Shown here one piece after another: positions 7,039 through 15,661 of a DNA stretch of 64,000 bases. A program made the translations under genes and the position numbers. This DNA comes from Kytococcus schroeteri (lineage in GTDB: Bacteria; Actinomycetota; Actinomycetes; Actinomycetales; Dermatophilaceae). Within the stretch, counting starts at the first letter, position 1, and every line of letters starts with the position of its first letter. The notes under the pieces are model-generated. The model was not told the origin of the DNA. It worked only from the letters and a program-made list of their open reading frames with translations, and made no database searches. The DNA lies in the NCBI RefSeq assembly GCF_042433515.1, contig NZ_JBHLVH010000002.1:85698-149697 (forward strand), written 5' to 3'.

Positions 7039-9156
7039 TCAGATGTCCAGGAAGCGCACGTCGTGCGCGTTGCGCTGGATGAACGAGCGGCGGGACTCCA
7101 CGTCCTCGCCCATGAGCACCGAGAACACCTGGTCGGCCGCGGCGGCGTCGTCCATGGTCACCTGGCGCAGCACGCGGTTGTCCGGGTCCATGGTGGTCTC
7201 CCACAGCTCGGAGTAGTTCATCTCACCCAGACCCTTGTAGCGCTGGATGCCGTTCTCCTTGGGCAGGCGGCGCCCCTTGGCCTGGCCGGCCTCGATGAGG
7301 GCGTCACGCTCCCGGTCGGTGAACGCGAAGTCGTGCTCGGCGTTGGTCCACTTGAGGCGGTACAGCGGCGGCTGCGCCAAATAGACGTACCCGTGCTCCA
7401 CCAGCGGCTTCATGAAGCGGAAGAGCAGCGTGAGCAGCAGGGTGCGGATGTGCATGCCGTCCACGTCGGCATCGGCCATGAGCACGATCTTGTGGTACCG
7501 CGCCTTCTCGATGTCGAACTCCTCACCGATGCCGGTGCCGAAGCTCGAGATGAGCGCCTGCACCTCGGTGTTGGCGAGGATCTTGTCCAGGCGGGCCTTC
7601 TCGACGTTCAGGATCTTGCCGCGGATGGGCAGGATGGCCTGGTTGAAGGGGTTGCGCCCGGCGATGGCCGAACCGCCGGCGGAGTCACCCTCGACGATGA
7701 AGACCTCGGAGACCGTGGGGTCGTTGCTCTGGCAGTCCTTGAGCTTGGCGGCCAGACCGCCGGACTCGAGCAGGCCCTTGCGGCGGGTGGCCTCGCGGGC
7801 CTTGCGGGCGGCCATGCGCGCCTGGGCGGCCTGCACGGCCTTGCCCACGATGGCCTTGCCCTCCGACGGATGGGCCTCCAGCCAGTGGCCCAGCTGGTCG
7901 GCCATCGCGCGCTGCACGAAGCCCTTGACCTCGGAGTTGCCCAGCTTGGTCTTGGTCTGGCCCTCGAACTGCGGCTCGCCGAGCTTCACGGAGATGACGG
8001 CGGTCAGGCCCTCGCGGACGTCGTCACCGGTGAGGGCGGCGTCCTTCTCCTTGAGCAGCTTGTGGGCCCGGGCGAACTCGTTGACCAGACGGGTCAGCGC
8101 GGCGCGGAAGCCCTCCTCGTGCGTGCCGCCCTCGTGGGTGTTCACCGAGTTGGCGTAGGTGTGCACGGACTCGGAGTACGAGGTGGTCCACTGCATCGCG
8201 ATCTCGCACTGCAGCATGCGCTCGGTGTCCTCCGTCTCGAACGCGATGACCTCCTCGTTCACCGGCTCGGACTTCTTGGACCTGTTGAGGTGGCGCACGT
8301 AGTCCAGCAGGCCGTCGTCGTAGCGGTAGGTGACGGTGCGGAAGCGGTGGGGCTTCTCGGCGGCCTCGCCCTCGGCGCCCTGGTCACCCTCCTGCGGGGC
8401 GTCGTTGACCTGCTCGCCGTCGGCACCCTTGGTCAGGCCGTCGGCAACGTCCGCATCAGCGTCGTCCAGGCCCTCGTCGTCCGCGTCGGTGGCGCGCGGG
8501 CGCTCGTCGGTGAGCTGGATGGTCAGGCCCTTGTTGAGGAAGCAGGTCTGCTGGAAGCGCGCCCGCAGGGTCTCGAAGTCGATGAGGGTGGTCTCGAAGA
8601 TGTCGCCGTCCGGCCAGAAGGTGATGGTGGTGCCGGTCTCGTCCTCGGGCACCTCCTCCATCGCCTGCAGCGGGGCAGTGGGCACGCCGTTGTCGAACTC
8701 GATGCGGTGCACGCGGCCCTTCTGGCGCACCTCCACCTCCATGCGGGTGGACAGGGCGTTCACCACCGAGGAGCCCACGCCGTGCAGACCACCGGAGACC
8801 GCGTAGGAGTCGCCGCCGAACTTTCCACCGGCGTGCAGCTGGGTGAGCACGAGCTCCACACCGGAGATGCCCTCCTTGGCGTGCACGTCGGTGGGGATTC
8901 CGCGGCCGTTGTCCACCACGCGCACGGCGTTGTCCGGCAGGACCGTCACCTCCACCCGGTCGGCGTACCCGGCCAGGTGCTCGTCCACCGCGTTGTCGAC
9001 GATCTCCCACACCAGGTGGTGCAGGCCGCGCTCGCCCGTGGAGCCGATGTACATGCCGGGGCGCTTGCGGACGGCCTCGAGGCCCTCCAGCACCTGGAGC
9101 GAGCTGGCGTCGTAGCTGGAGGACGACGCGGTGGGCTGCTGGGGCTGGTCGGCCAC
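7039..9156 (-). CDS. gyrB: DNA gyrase subunit B
   Basis: 705 residues, GTG start preceded by AGGGAG. The GHKL ATPase motifs are present (VDNAVDEHLAG near 53, DNGRGIP near 82-88, GGLHGVGSS near 122). The Toprim domain has EGDSAGG (489-495) and DADVDG (562-567), and the C-terminus has the gyrase RYKGLGEM motif. Unusually, residues about 219-269 are an insert rich in Asp, Glu, Gly and Ala between the ATPase and transducer domains. Together with GyrA it supplies negative supercoiling near oriC. It heads a gyrB-gyrA-DUF3566 transcription unit and lies downstream of dciA on the same strand. Confidence 0.98.
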   Translation of the reverse strand: MADQPQQPTASSSSYDASSLQVLEGLEAVRKRPGMYIGSTGERGLHHLVWEIVDNAVDEHLAGYADRVEVTVLPDNAVRVVDNGRGIPTDVHAKEGISGVELVLTQLHAGGKFGGDSYAVSGGLHGVGSSVVNALSTRMEVEVRQKGRVHRIEFDNGVPTAPLQAMEEVPEDETGTTITFWPDGDIFETTLIDFETLRARFQQTCFLNKGLTIQLTDERPRATDADDEGLDDADADVADGLTKGADGEQVNDAPQEGDQGAEGEAAEKPHRFRTVTYRYDDGLLDYVRHLNRSKKSEPVNEEVIAFETEDTERMLQCEIAMQWTTSYSESVHTYANSVNTHEGGTHEEGFRAALTRLVNEFARAHKLLKEKDAALTGDDVREGLTAVISVKLGEPQFEGQTKTKLGNSEVKGFVQRAMADQLGHWLEAHPSEGKAIVGKAVQAAQARMAARKAREATRRKGLLESGGLAAKLKDCQSNDPTVSEVFIVEGDSAGGSAIAGRNPFNQAILPIRGKILNVEKARLDKILANTEVQALISSFGTGIGEEFDIEKARYHKIVLMADADVDGMHIRTLLLTLLFRFMKPLVEHGYVYLAQPPLYRLKWTNAEHDFAFTDRERDALIEAGQAKGRRLPKENGIQRYKGLGEMNYSELWETTMDPDNRVLRQVTMDDAAAADQVFSVLMGEDVESRRSFIQRNAHDVRFLDI

Positions 9157-9447
9157 GGGACTCCCTGGGACGGCTGGTCGTTGTCGGTGGTGCGGGGTGC
9201 TGCTCGATGCCGTGCGGCGGGCACTGGCGTACCCGCACCTCTCTCACGCGCGCGGGCGCGCGAGGACACATGCAACGCCCCATCTTAGCAAGAGGACGCC
9301 GATTCCCCATGGCCGTCCACCGGTTCACGGCCCCGAAATCGGGCCGGGAGGCACCTCACGAGCGACGAGCGGGTCCCCACCCGTGGGCGGGTACGGCCAC
9401 CACCCCCACGAACGGCCACAGGGGCCCGCATCGGACCCGGGGCCACC
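9157..9447 (-). promoter_or_regulatory. dciA-gyrB intergenic region with possible gyrB promoter
   Basis: These 291 bases contain no convincing gene. On the minus strand a −10-like TAAGAT (9282-9287) lies about 125 bases before the gyrB start; its −35 is weak (GGGGAA-like). Nearer to gyrB is an alternating CG tract (9247-9262). gyrB promoters are often sensitive to supercoiling, but nothing here proves which start is used. Confidence 0.3.
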
Positions 9448-10020
9448 TCACCCGTAGGTGTCGCGCGGGCCCGGGCCGGAGATGCGCCGCGGGCCGTGGC
9501 GCCAGGACGGCGCCGCCGGGCCGATGACGCGCACGCTCGTGACCACCCCGAAGCCCAGCTCCTCGTCCAGCCGGCGCTGCAGCGTGCTGGTCAGCATGGT
9601 CAGCTGCGTGGCCCAGGTGGAGGACTCCGCCCGCACCACCAGGCACCCGTCCTCGAAGCTCTCCGGCAGGCTGTGGCCGGCCACGTCGGCACCCACGATG
9701 CCGACCCAGTCGCCCATCACGCGGCCCACCTTGAGCTCGTCGCCCCAGCCGCGGTCCTCGATCATCCGCGTGAACTCCGCACCCAGGGTCTGCGGGTCAC
9801 GGCGGCCCTTGCCGGAGGTGCCGGCCCGGCCGGGGGAGTCCTTCCGGCGGCGCCGCCCGGGTGCTCCGGGGCGCAGACCACGCGCCCGGGCCATGTCCCG
9901 CATCCGGGCCAGGGTCAGGTCCGCGGCGTCCAGCTCGGCCTCGCCGCCCGCCGGGTCCCCGCTCGCGGGTCCGTTGCCGCTCCGGTCAACCGGCCCGCCG
10001 AGCGGTCCCGGGGTGCTCAC
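9448..10020 (-). CDS. dciA: DUF721 / DciA-type replicative helicase loader
   Basis: 190 residues. The start is the GTG at 10020, which overlaps the recF stop by four bases. The first 95 residues are basic, Gly/Arg-rich and probably disordered; the DUF721 domain follows (LGAEFTRMIEDRGWGDELKV, then VMGDWVGIVGADVAGHSLPE and RAESSTWATQLTMLTS). DUF721 proteins include DciA, which loads or supports the DnaB helicase in bacteria lacking DnaC; the actinobacterial member (Rv0004) lies after recF exactly as here. The tail (RRISGPGPRDTYG) is typical. It is probably translated from the dnaN-gnd-recF transcript. Confidence 0.9.
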   Translation of the reverse strand: MSTPGPLGGPVDRSGNGPASGDPAGGEAELDAADLTLARMRDMARARGLRPGAPGRRRRKDSPGRAGTSGKGRRDPQTLGAEFTRMIEDRGWGDELKVGRVMGDWVGIVGADVAGHSLPESFEDGCLVVRAESSTWATQLTMLTSTLQRRLDEELGFGVVTSVRVIGPAAPSWRHGPRRISGPGPRDTYG

Positions 10021-11189
10021 GTGCGCGCCTCGGCGTGGCCCATGGTCACGTCCACGTGGTGGGCGCTCTCCCGCAGGCTCGGCGGGATGTCGGATTCCAC
10101 CGCCGCGGTCACCAGCACCTGCTCGGCGTCGGCCACCATCTGCGCCAACCGCTCGCGCCGCCCGGCGTCCAGCTCGGCGAACACGTCGTCGAGCACCAGC
10201 ACCGGGTCGGTGCCCAGGTCGGTGCGCAGCAGGTGAAAGGCCGCCAACCGCAGGGCCAGCGCGAACGACCACGACTCCCCGTGGCTCGCGTAGCCCTTGG
10301 CCGGCACCGGACCGAGGGTCAGCTCGAGCTCCTCACGGTGCGGCCCCACCAGTGTGATGCCGCGCTCCAGCTCGCGCTGCCGGAGCTGCGCCAGGGAGGC
10401 CACCACGAGGCGCGCCAGCTCCTCGCGCTCGGGCACCTCGCCCCCGTCGACCAGAGCCTGCGCCGCGGCGTCGGCCTCCTCGCCCACCAGTGACCAGCGG
10501 TAGGCGATGCCGGCCTCGGACTGGGCGTCGCTCACCTCTCGATAGGCGTTCTCCACGAATCTCCGTAGATCTTGCACCAGGCGTAGACGAGCGTAGAGGA
10601 GGGAAGCGGCCCCCATCGCCAGGTGCTCGTCCCACGCGTCCAGCATCGCCAGGGTGGAGGCCGACGGCGTGCTGCGGGAGGAACGGGCGTCGCGCAGCAG
10701 GGCGTTGCGCTGCTTGAGCGCCTGCGCGTAGTCCCCCTGCACCCCCGCCCAGCGCGGCTGGCGCGCCACGAGCAGTGCGTCCAGGTAGGCCCGCCGGGTG
10801 GCCGGGTCGCCCTTCACCAGGGCCAGGTCCTCCGGGGCGAAGAGCACCGTGCGCAGGGTGCCCAGCAGGTCACGCGGCCGGGGCACGGGGGAACGCCCCA
10901 GCTGCGCGCGGTTGGCCCGCCCCGGGTTGAGCTGCAGCTCGAGCACCGTCTCCCGGCCGTCGCGCTCCACGGCGCCCCGGATGATCGCGTGCTCGGCCCC
11001 GAAGCGCACCAGCGGGGCGTCACTGCTCACCCGGTGCGAGCCGAGCGTGGCGAGGTAGCCGGCGGCCTCCACGAGGTTGGTCTTTCCCTGGCCGTTGCGG
11101 CCCACCAGCACGGTCACCCCGGCCGGCAGGTCGAGCGCGGCCTCCTCGTAGGACCGGAAGTCGCGCACCGCCAGGTGGCGGAGCCTCAC
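10017..11189 (-). CDS. recF: DNA replication and repair protein RecF
   Basis: 390 residues. The frame runs open far upstream, but the protein begins at the GTG at 11189 (LRHLAVRDFRSYEE), which overlaps the gnd stop by four bases. Walker A is GRNGQGKT (30-37), Walker B is VLVLDDVFAELD, and the ABC-type signature region is HGESWSFALALRLA in the C-terminal part. RecF is a cytoplasmic SMC-like ATPase that helps RecO/RecR load RecA at gaps. Its place between gnd and dciA in the dnaA-dnaN block is standard for these actinobacteria. Confidence 0.96.
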   Translation of the reverse strand: MRLRHLAVRDFRSYEEAALDLPAGVTVLVGRNGQGKTNLVEAAGYLATLGSHRVSSDAPLVRFGAEHAIIRGAVERDGRETVLELQLNPGRANRAQLGRSPVPRPRDLLGTLRTVLFAPEDLALVKGDPATRRAYLDALLVARQPRWAGVQGDYAQALKQRNALLRDARSSRSTPSASTLAMLDAWDEHLAMGAASLLYARLRLVQDLRRFVENAYREVSDAQSEAGIAYRWSLVGEEADAAAQALVDGGEVPEREELARLVVASLAQLRQRELERGITLVGPHREELELTLGPVPAKGYASHGESWSFALALRLAAFHLLRTDLGTDPVLVLDDVFAELDAGRRERLAQMVADAEQVLVTAAVESDIPPSLRESAHHVDVTMGHAEART

Positions 11190-12172
11190 GCCTCGTCGTC
11201 GGTGGCCCCGGGCGTCGCCTGGCCCCGGGTGTCGGCGGGCTCGGCGGCACGGTGCACCTGCTGGGGACGGTCGCGGTCCCACGGCTCGCTGCCGAACTGC
11301 ATCACCTCGTGGCCACCGAAGCCACCACGCAGCGCGGCCACCGCCTGCATGGCGGGGGAGTTCTCCTGGCGCGAGGCGAAGCGCGAGAACAGCGCGGCGG
11401 AGATCACCGGCATCGGCACGGCGTTCTCCACGGCCTCGATGACGGTCCAGCGGCCCTCGCCGGAGTCGGTGGTGTAGCCCGACACGCCCTCCAGGTCCGG
11501 CTTCTCCTCCAGCGCGTCCACGAGCAGGTCCAGCAGCCAGGAACGCACCACGGTGCCGCGGCTCCACGCCTTGAAGGCGCCGGGGACGTCCTTGACGATG
11601 TCCTTGGCCATGAGCAGCTCGTAGCCCTCGGCGTAGGCCGCCATGAGCCCGTACTCGATGCCGTTGTGCACCATCTTGGCGTAGTGACCGGCACCCACCT
11701 CGCCGGCGTGCACGAAGCCCTCGTCGCGGGGGCCCTCGGGGCGCAGCGCGTCGAAGATCGGCATCGCCATCTCCACGTGCTCGGCCCGGCCACCGCACAT
11801 CAGGCCGTAGCCGTTCTCCAGGCCCCAGATGCCGCCGGAGACGCCGCAGTCCACGTAGCCGACCCCCTGCGCGGCCAGCATCCGGTCGTGCTCGACGTCG
11901 TCCTGGTAGGGGGAGTTGCCCCCCTCGATGACGAGGTCGCCGGGCTGCAGGTGCCTGGCCAGCTCGGTGATGGTGTTCCGGGTCGGCTTGCCGTGCGGGA
12001 CCATCACCCACACCACGCGCGGACCGGTGAGGGTCTCCGCCAGGGCCTGCAGGCTGTCGACGTCACGCAGCTGGGGATCGAGGTCGAAGCCGATGACCTC
12101 GTGGCCGGCCCGCTCCAGGCGGGTCTTCATGTTGCCGCCCATCTTGCCGAGGCCGACGAGTCCGATCTGCAT
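11186..12172 (-). CDS. gnd: 6-phosphogluconate dehydrogenase (decarboxylating), short form
   Basis: 328 residues from the ATG at 12172, preceded by CCAGGAG; the frame extends a little upstream without such a site. The nucleotide-binding motif is GLVGLGKMGGNM at the N-terminus, with the substrate motif GGNSPYQDDV and the catalytic region HYAKMVHNGIEYGLM (Lys and His-Asn). At about 330 residues it belongs to the short GndA/YqeC-like group, often NAD-linked, rather than the 470-residue E. coli type. It converts 6-phosphogluconate to ribulose 5-phosphate in the oxidative pentose phosphate pathway. Carriage between dnaN and recF is a known actinobacterial arrangement; recF overlaps its stop. Confidence 0.95.
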   Translation of the reverse strand: MQIGLVGLGKMGGNMKTRLERAGHEVIGFDLDPQLRDVDSLQALAETLTGPRVVWVMVPHGKPTRNTITELARHLQPGDLVIEGGNSPYQDDVEHDRMLAAQGVGYVDCGVSGGIWGLENGYGLMCGGRAEHVEMAMPIFDALRPEGPRDEGFVHAGEVGAGHYAKMVHNGIEYGLMAAYAEGYELLMAKDIVKDVPGAFKAWSRGTVVRSWLLDLLVDALEEKPDLEGVSGYTTDSGEGRWTVIEAVENAVPMPVISAALFSRFASRQENSPAMQAVAALRGGFGGHEVMQFGSEPWDRDRPQQVHRAAEPADTRGQATPGATDDEA

Positions 12173-12235
12173 GACCACTCCTGGTGAGTCGAGGCTGGGG
12201 GAGGCTGCTGCGGCCTCCACCGTATCCCGCGGGAC

Positions 12236-13372
12236 TCAGGCCCCCGGGAAGCGCACCGGCATGATCACGTAGCTGAACGAGTCGTCGGACTCGCCGTCGA
12301 CCTCGGCCTGGCCGGTGAGCAGCACCGGCTTGCCCGGCTGGGTGAAGGACATGCGCGCGAACGCCGTGCCCAGGGCCCCCAGGCCGTCGAGCAGGAAGCC
12401 CGGGTTGAACGCCACGTCGATGTCGTCGCCGTCCAGCGTGCACTCCACCGCCTCGGACGCCTGCGCGTCGTCGCCGGTGCCGGCCTCGATGGCCACCGAG
12501 CCGGGCGTGAAGCGCAGGCGGACCGGCGTGGTGCGCTCGGCCACGAGCGAGACGCGCTTGATGGCCTCGATGAGGGCGCCGGTCTCCACCACGGCGTCCA
12601 CCTCGCTGCTGGTGGGGAAGATGCTGGAGAGCTTGGGGTACTCGCCGTCGAGCAGACGGGTGGTGCTGTGGCGCTGTCCCGCGGAGAAGCCGATGAGGCC
12701 CTTGCCGCCGGCCTCGTCGCCCAGCGCGATGTCCACCGGGCCCACGGCCCCCAGGCTCTTGGCGGTGTCCGACAGCGTGCGCGAGGGCACCAGCGCCACG
12801 TGGTGGGCCGAGGGGTCGCGCGGCGTCCAGGTGAGCTCGCGGCGGGCCATGCGGTAGCGGTCGGTGGCCAGCATGGTGATGCGGTCGCGGTCGAACTCCA
12901 CGTGCACACCGGTGAGGATCGGCAGGGCGTCGCTGCGGTCGGCGGCGACGGACACCTGGGCCACGGCCTTGGTGAACAGCGAGCCGTCCACGGTGCCGCT
13001 GGCCTCGGGGGAGGTGGGCAGCGAGGGGTAGTCGCCCAGCGGCATCTCGAGCAGCGCGAAGCGACTGGAGCCACAGGTGACCTGGAGCTTGCCGGACTCC
13101 TGCTGGATGCGCACCGGCTTGTCCGGCAGGGAGCGGGAGATCTCCGAGAGGAGGCGACCCAGCACCAGGGCCTCGCCGCCCTCCACCACGTCGGCCTCCA
13201 CGGTGACCTCGGCGGAGACCTCGTAGTCGAAGGCCGAGAGGGTCAGCGTGCCGGCGGGGTCGGCCACCAGGCGCACACCGGCGAGCACCGGCACCGGCGG
13301 ACGGTTGGTCAGACCGCGCACCACCCACGCGACGGCCTCGGACAACACCTCACGCTGAACCTGGAACTCCAT
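12236..13372 (-). CDS. dnaN: DNA polymerase III beta sliding clamp
   Basis: 378 residues from the ATG at 13372 (MEFQVQREVLSEAVAWV). The three-domain clamp fold is recognisable throughout, with PVLAGVRL, ATDRYRMARRELTW in the second domain and SYVIMPVRFPGA at the C-terminus, the last being part of the clamp-binding pocket. The clamp encircles DNA and holds Pol III and other factors. It lies directly beside oriC with dnaA on the other side, on the same strand, and is followed after 63 bases by gnd. Confidence 0.98.
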   Translation of the reverse strand: MEFQVQREVLSEAVAWVVRGLTNRPPVPVLAGVRLVADPAGTLTLSAFDYEVSAEVTVEADVVEGGEALVLGRLLSEISRSLPDKPVRIQQESGKLQVTCGSSRFALLEMPLGDYPSLPTSPEASGTVDGSLFTKAVAQVSVAADRSDALPILTGVHVEFDRDRITMLATDRYRMARRELTWTPRDPSAHHVALVPSRTLSDTAKSLGAVGPVDIALGDEAGGKGLIGFSAGQRHSTTRLLDGEYPKLSSIFPTSSEVDAVVETGALIEAIKRVSLVAERTTPVRLRFTPGSVAIEAGTGDDAQASEAVECTLDGDDIDVAFNPGFLLDGLGALGTAFARMSFTQPGKPVLLTGQAEVDGESDDSFSYVIMPVRFPGA

Positions 13373-13971
13373 GGCTTCCTCACTGCTCGGCCATGCGGAC
13401 CACTGTCCCGTCCACGGCGCCTGCGACGTCCGGCGAAGCCTAGCGCGAGCCACCGCCACCCTCCGAGCCCCGATCCCTCACCGCACCGGGCTCAGCACGA
13501 CCCCCCCACGTACGCGGTGCGCAACCCCTCCTCGAGAAACCGGGTAGTCGTCGTCATCGGTGCTGTGGGAACTGGGGACGACGGCCGTCCTGCGCGGCGT
13601 GGAGCGGAATCCTCCTGTTGACGAGGCCTGCGGACGAGCTGTGGGCGGACCGCGGGGGATGGGGACGACGGATCGGCGTCCACACCTGCTCCCACAGAAC
13701 CGGCCCGTCCCGTCCACGCCCCGGAGGGGGATTCCCACAGGTGCCCACAGGAACGTGCACAGGGGGTCGTGGCGGCCCGGCCCGGTGGGGACCTGACGTG
13801 ACCTCGTCCACATCCACAAGGTTGTCCACACGCTGTGGAGATCCGGTGAATCGCTGTCAAACGGGGCCCGCTGCCGCGGAGCACACCTGTGCACCACCCT
13901 GCGGACGGCGGTGTGGACCGAGGCCCCACAGGATGGGGACGACGCGGGAGGAGGGGAGGGGACGCGCTGGC
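13373..13971. other. Replication origin oriC (dnaA-dnaN spacer)
   Basis: About 600 non-coding bases between dnaA and dnaN contain ten or so DnaA-box-like nonamers in both orientations. The exact consensus TTGTCCACA is at 13822-13830. Others include gcgtccaca (13676), gctcccaca (13688), attcccaca (13731), gtgcccaca (13741), tcgtccaca (13804), acatccaca (13810), and inverted tgtggagat (13834) and tgtggaccg (13912). The densest part is 13800-13845, nearest dnaA. No long AT-rich unwinding element stands out at this GC content; the region around gtgaatcgctgtcaaac (13847-13863) is the least GC-rich. Short open frames here look like chance. Confidence 0.88.
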
Positions 13972-15471
13972 TCAGCGGCCGCGCGCCACCTTCTTGCGGA
14001 TGATGCTCGTGAGCTCGCTGACCTCGTCGTAGACGCGACGGTCCTCGCTGAGCAGCTGCTTGATCTTGCGCTCTGCGTGCATGACGGTCGTGTGGTCGCG
14101 CCCGCCGAACTCCTTGCCGATCTTGGGCAGCGAGAGGTCGGTCAGCTCACGGCACAGGTACATGGCGATCTGCCGGGCGCGCGTGAGGTTGCGCGAGCGG
14201 GAGGCGCCCTGGATCTCCTCCACCGAGATGGTGAAGTAGGCCGCGGTCTCCTCGAGGATCGTCCCCGGCGTGATCTGGCCGGAGTCGCCCCCGGGCATCA
14301 CGTCCTTGAGCACGGTGCGCGCCAGGTACTCGTCCAGGGGGGAGCCCGACAGGCTCGCGAAGGCCGTCACGCGGGTCAGGGCGCCCTCGAGCTCGCGGAT
14401 GTTGGACGAGATCTTCGACGCGATGAGGTGCAGCACGTCGTCGGGGATGTCGAGCTTGTCGGCCGCCGCCTTGCGCCGCAGGATCGCGATGCGGGTCTCC
14501 AGGTCCGGCGGCTGCACGTCTGTGAGCAGCCCCCACTCGAAGCGCGACCGCATCCGCTCGGCGAAGCCGCTGAGCTTCTTGGGCGGCTGGTCGGAGGTGA
14601 TGACGATCTGCTTCTCGCTGTTGTGGAGCGTGTTGAAGGTGTGGAAGAACTCCTCCATCGTCTGCTCCTTGCCCTGCAGGAACTGGATGTCGTCGATGAG
14701 GAGCACGTCCACGTCGCGGTACTGGCGCTGGAAGGCGTTCGCCTGGCCCGCCGAGACCGCGTTGATGAACTGGTTGGTGAACTCCTCGGAGTTCACGTAC
14801 TTGACCCGCACCGAGGAGTCGAGGGTGCGCGCGTAGTGCCCGATGGCGTGCAGCAGGTGGGTCTTGCCGAGCCCCGACCCGCCGTAGATGAACAGCGGGT
14901 TGTAGGCGCGGGCGGGGGCCTCGGCCACGGCGGTGGCCGCGGCGTGCGCGAACCGGTTGGAGGAACCCAGCACGAAGGTGTCGAAGGTGTACTTGTGGTT
15001 CAGTGCGGAGTAGTCCCGCTCCACACCCTGGGACGCCGGGGCTCCGGTGCCCTCCACAGGGGCGGGGGCGCTCTGCGCCGCGGGCTGCGCGGGGACCTCG
15101 CGGGAGTTTTCCACGGGTTCGTCCACAGCTGTGGACGAACCCGTGGTGGACGCTCGCGCCGGGGACGCGGGCGGGGCCTGGGCGGGCTCCTGGACGGCGG
15201 CCACCGCGTCGGGGTCCACGGAGACCGCCAGGCGCACGTCGCGGTCGAGGACCTCGGACAGCGCGGTGGCGACGTCGTCCCGCAGGTGGCCCTCCACCGC
15301 GTCCTTGACGTGGTCGTACTTCACGGCGATGAGGGCCGTCGCGTCGAGCAGGCCCACCAGCGTGGCCAGACGGAGCACGCCGACGTCGCGCGGGGCGAGG
15401 CCTGCTCCCTGCAGGCGGACCATGGCCTCGTGCCAGATGGCGGCGGCGTGGTCGTCGGGGGTCTGGCTCAC
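13972..15471 (-). CDS. dnaA: Chromosomal replication initiator DnaA
   Basis: 499 residues, GTG start. Domain I is about 1-90, and domain II is a Pro/Ala/Ser-rich linker (about 92-155). Domain III is the AAA+ ATPase with Walker A GGSGLGKT (197-204), Walker B LLIDDIQF and the sensor region. Domain IV carries the DNA-binding helix-turn-helix with the signature GGRDHTTVMHAERKI. DnaA-ATP binds TTGTCCACA-type boxes in oriC and opens the duplex. Boxes lie on both sides of the gene and, unusually, inside it: the linker codons around residues 109-120 form a perfect 36-base palindrome containing two boxes (15111-15146), which could allow autoregulation. Confidence 0.98.
   Translation of the reverse strand: MSQTPDDHAAAIWHEAMVRLQGAGLAPRDVGVLRLATLVGLLDATALIAVKYDHVKDAVEGHLRDDVATALSEVLDRDVRLAVSVDPDAVAAVQEPAQAPPASPARASTTGSSTAVDEPVENSREVPAQPAAQSAPAPVEGTGAPASQGVERDYSALNHKYTFDTFVLGSSNRFAHAAATAVAEAPARAYNPLFIYGGSGLGKTHLLHAIGHYARTLDSSVRVKYVNSEEFTNQFINAVSAGQANAFQRQYRDVDVLLIDDIQFLQGKEQTMEEFFHTFNTLHNSEKQIVITSDQPPKKLSGFAERMRSRFEWGLLTDVQPPDLETRIAILRRKAAADKLDIPDDVLHLIASKISSNIRELEGALTRVTAFASLSGSPLDEYLARTVLKDVMPGGDSGQITPGTILEETAAYFTISVEEIQGASRSRNLTRARQIAMYLCRELTDLSLPKIGKEFGGRDHTTVMHAERKIKQLLSEDRRVYDEVSELTSIIRKKVARGR
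15111..15146. repeat. Perfect 36-base palindrome with two head-to-head DnaA boxes inside dnaA
   Basis: Bases 15111-15128 are the exact reverse complement of 15129-15146, with no spacer. Two boxes one mismatch from consensus (tcgtccaca 15119-15127 and its mirror tgtggacga 15130-15138) face each other 2 bases apart. The sequence encodes TTGSSTAVDEPV of the DnaA linker, where amino-acid constraint is weak. A regulatory DnaA-binding role is inference. Confidence 0.75.
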
Positions 15472-15661
15472 AGGGGGTCCTCACAGCGTTCCGGGGCGTC
15501 GTGCACACGTCCGTCCCCAGGGTCACGAGGTGCGGATCGCCCGCCCTGGGGCGTTGTCAACACCATCGTCCACACCCTGTGGACACATCCAACGTGCGTG
15601 GTGGGTGAGACCCAACGATAGCCGTTGTCCACAGGCTCTCCACACCCGACTCCGCGCTGAA
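15472..15661. promoter_or_regulatory. Second DnaA-box region upstream of dnaA
   Basis: This lies between dnaA and the rpmH promoter. Boxes are tcgtccaca (15566-15574), inverted tgtggacac (15578-15586), the exact TTGTCCACA (15625-15633) and ctctccaca (15636-15644). On the minus strand a −35-like TTGACA (15555-15560) points toward dnaA, but no convincing −10 follows. Actinobacterial dnaA is commonly autoregulated through boxes at this position. No gene is seen here. Confidence 0.65.

Noticed and set aside
4366..9288. Long plus-strand open frames (879 and 741 codons) opposite gyrA and gyrB
   Set aside because: They are His/Val/Gly-rich translations of the opposite strand of conserved genes, an artefact of codon third-position GC.
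13478..13929. Several short open frames in the dnaA-dnaN spacer
   Set aside because: They overlap each other and the DnaA boxes, have no ribosome binding site and no family match; the region is oriC.
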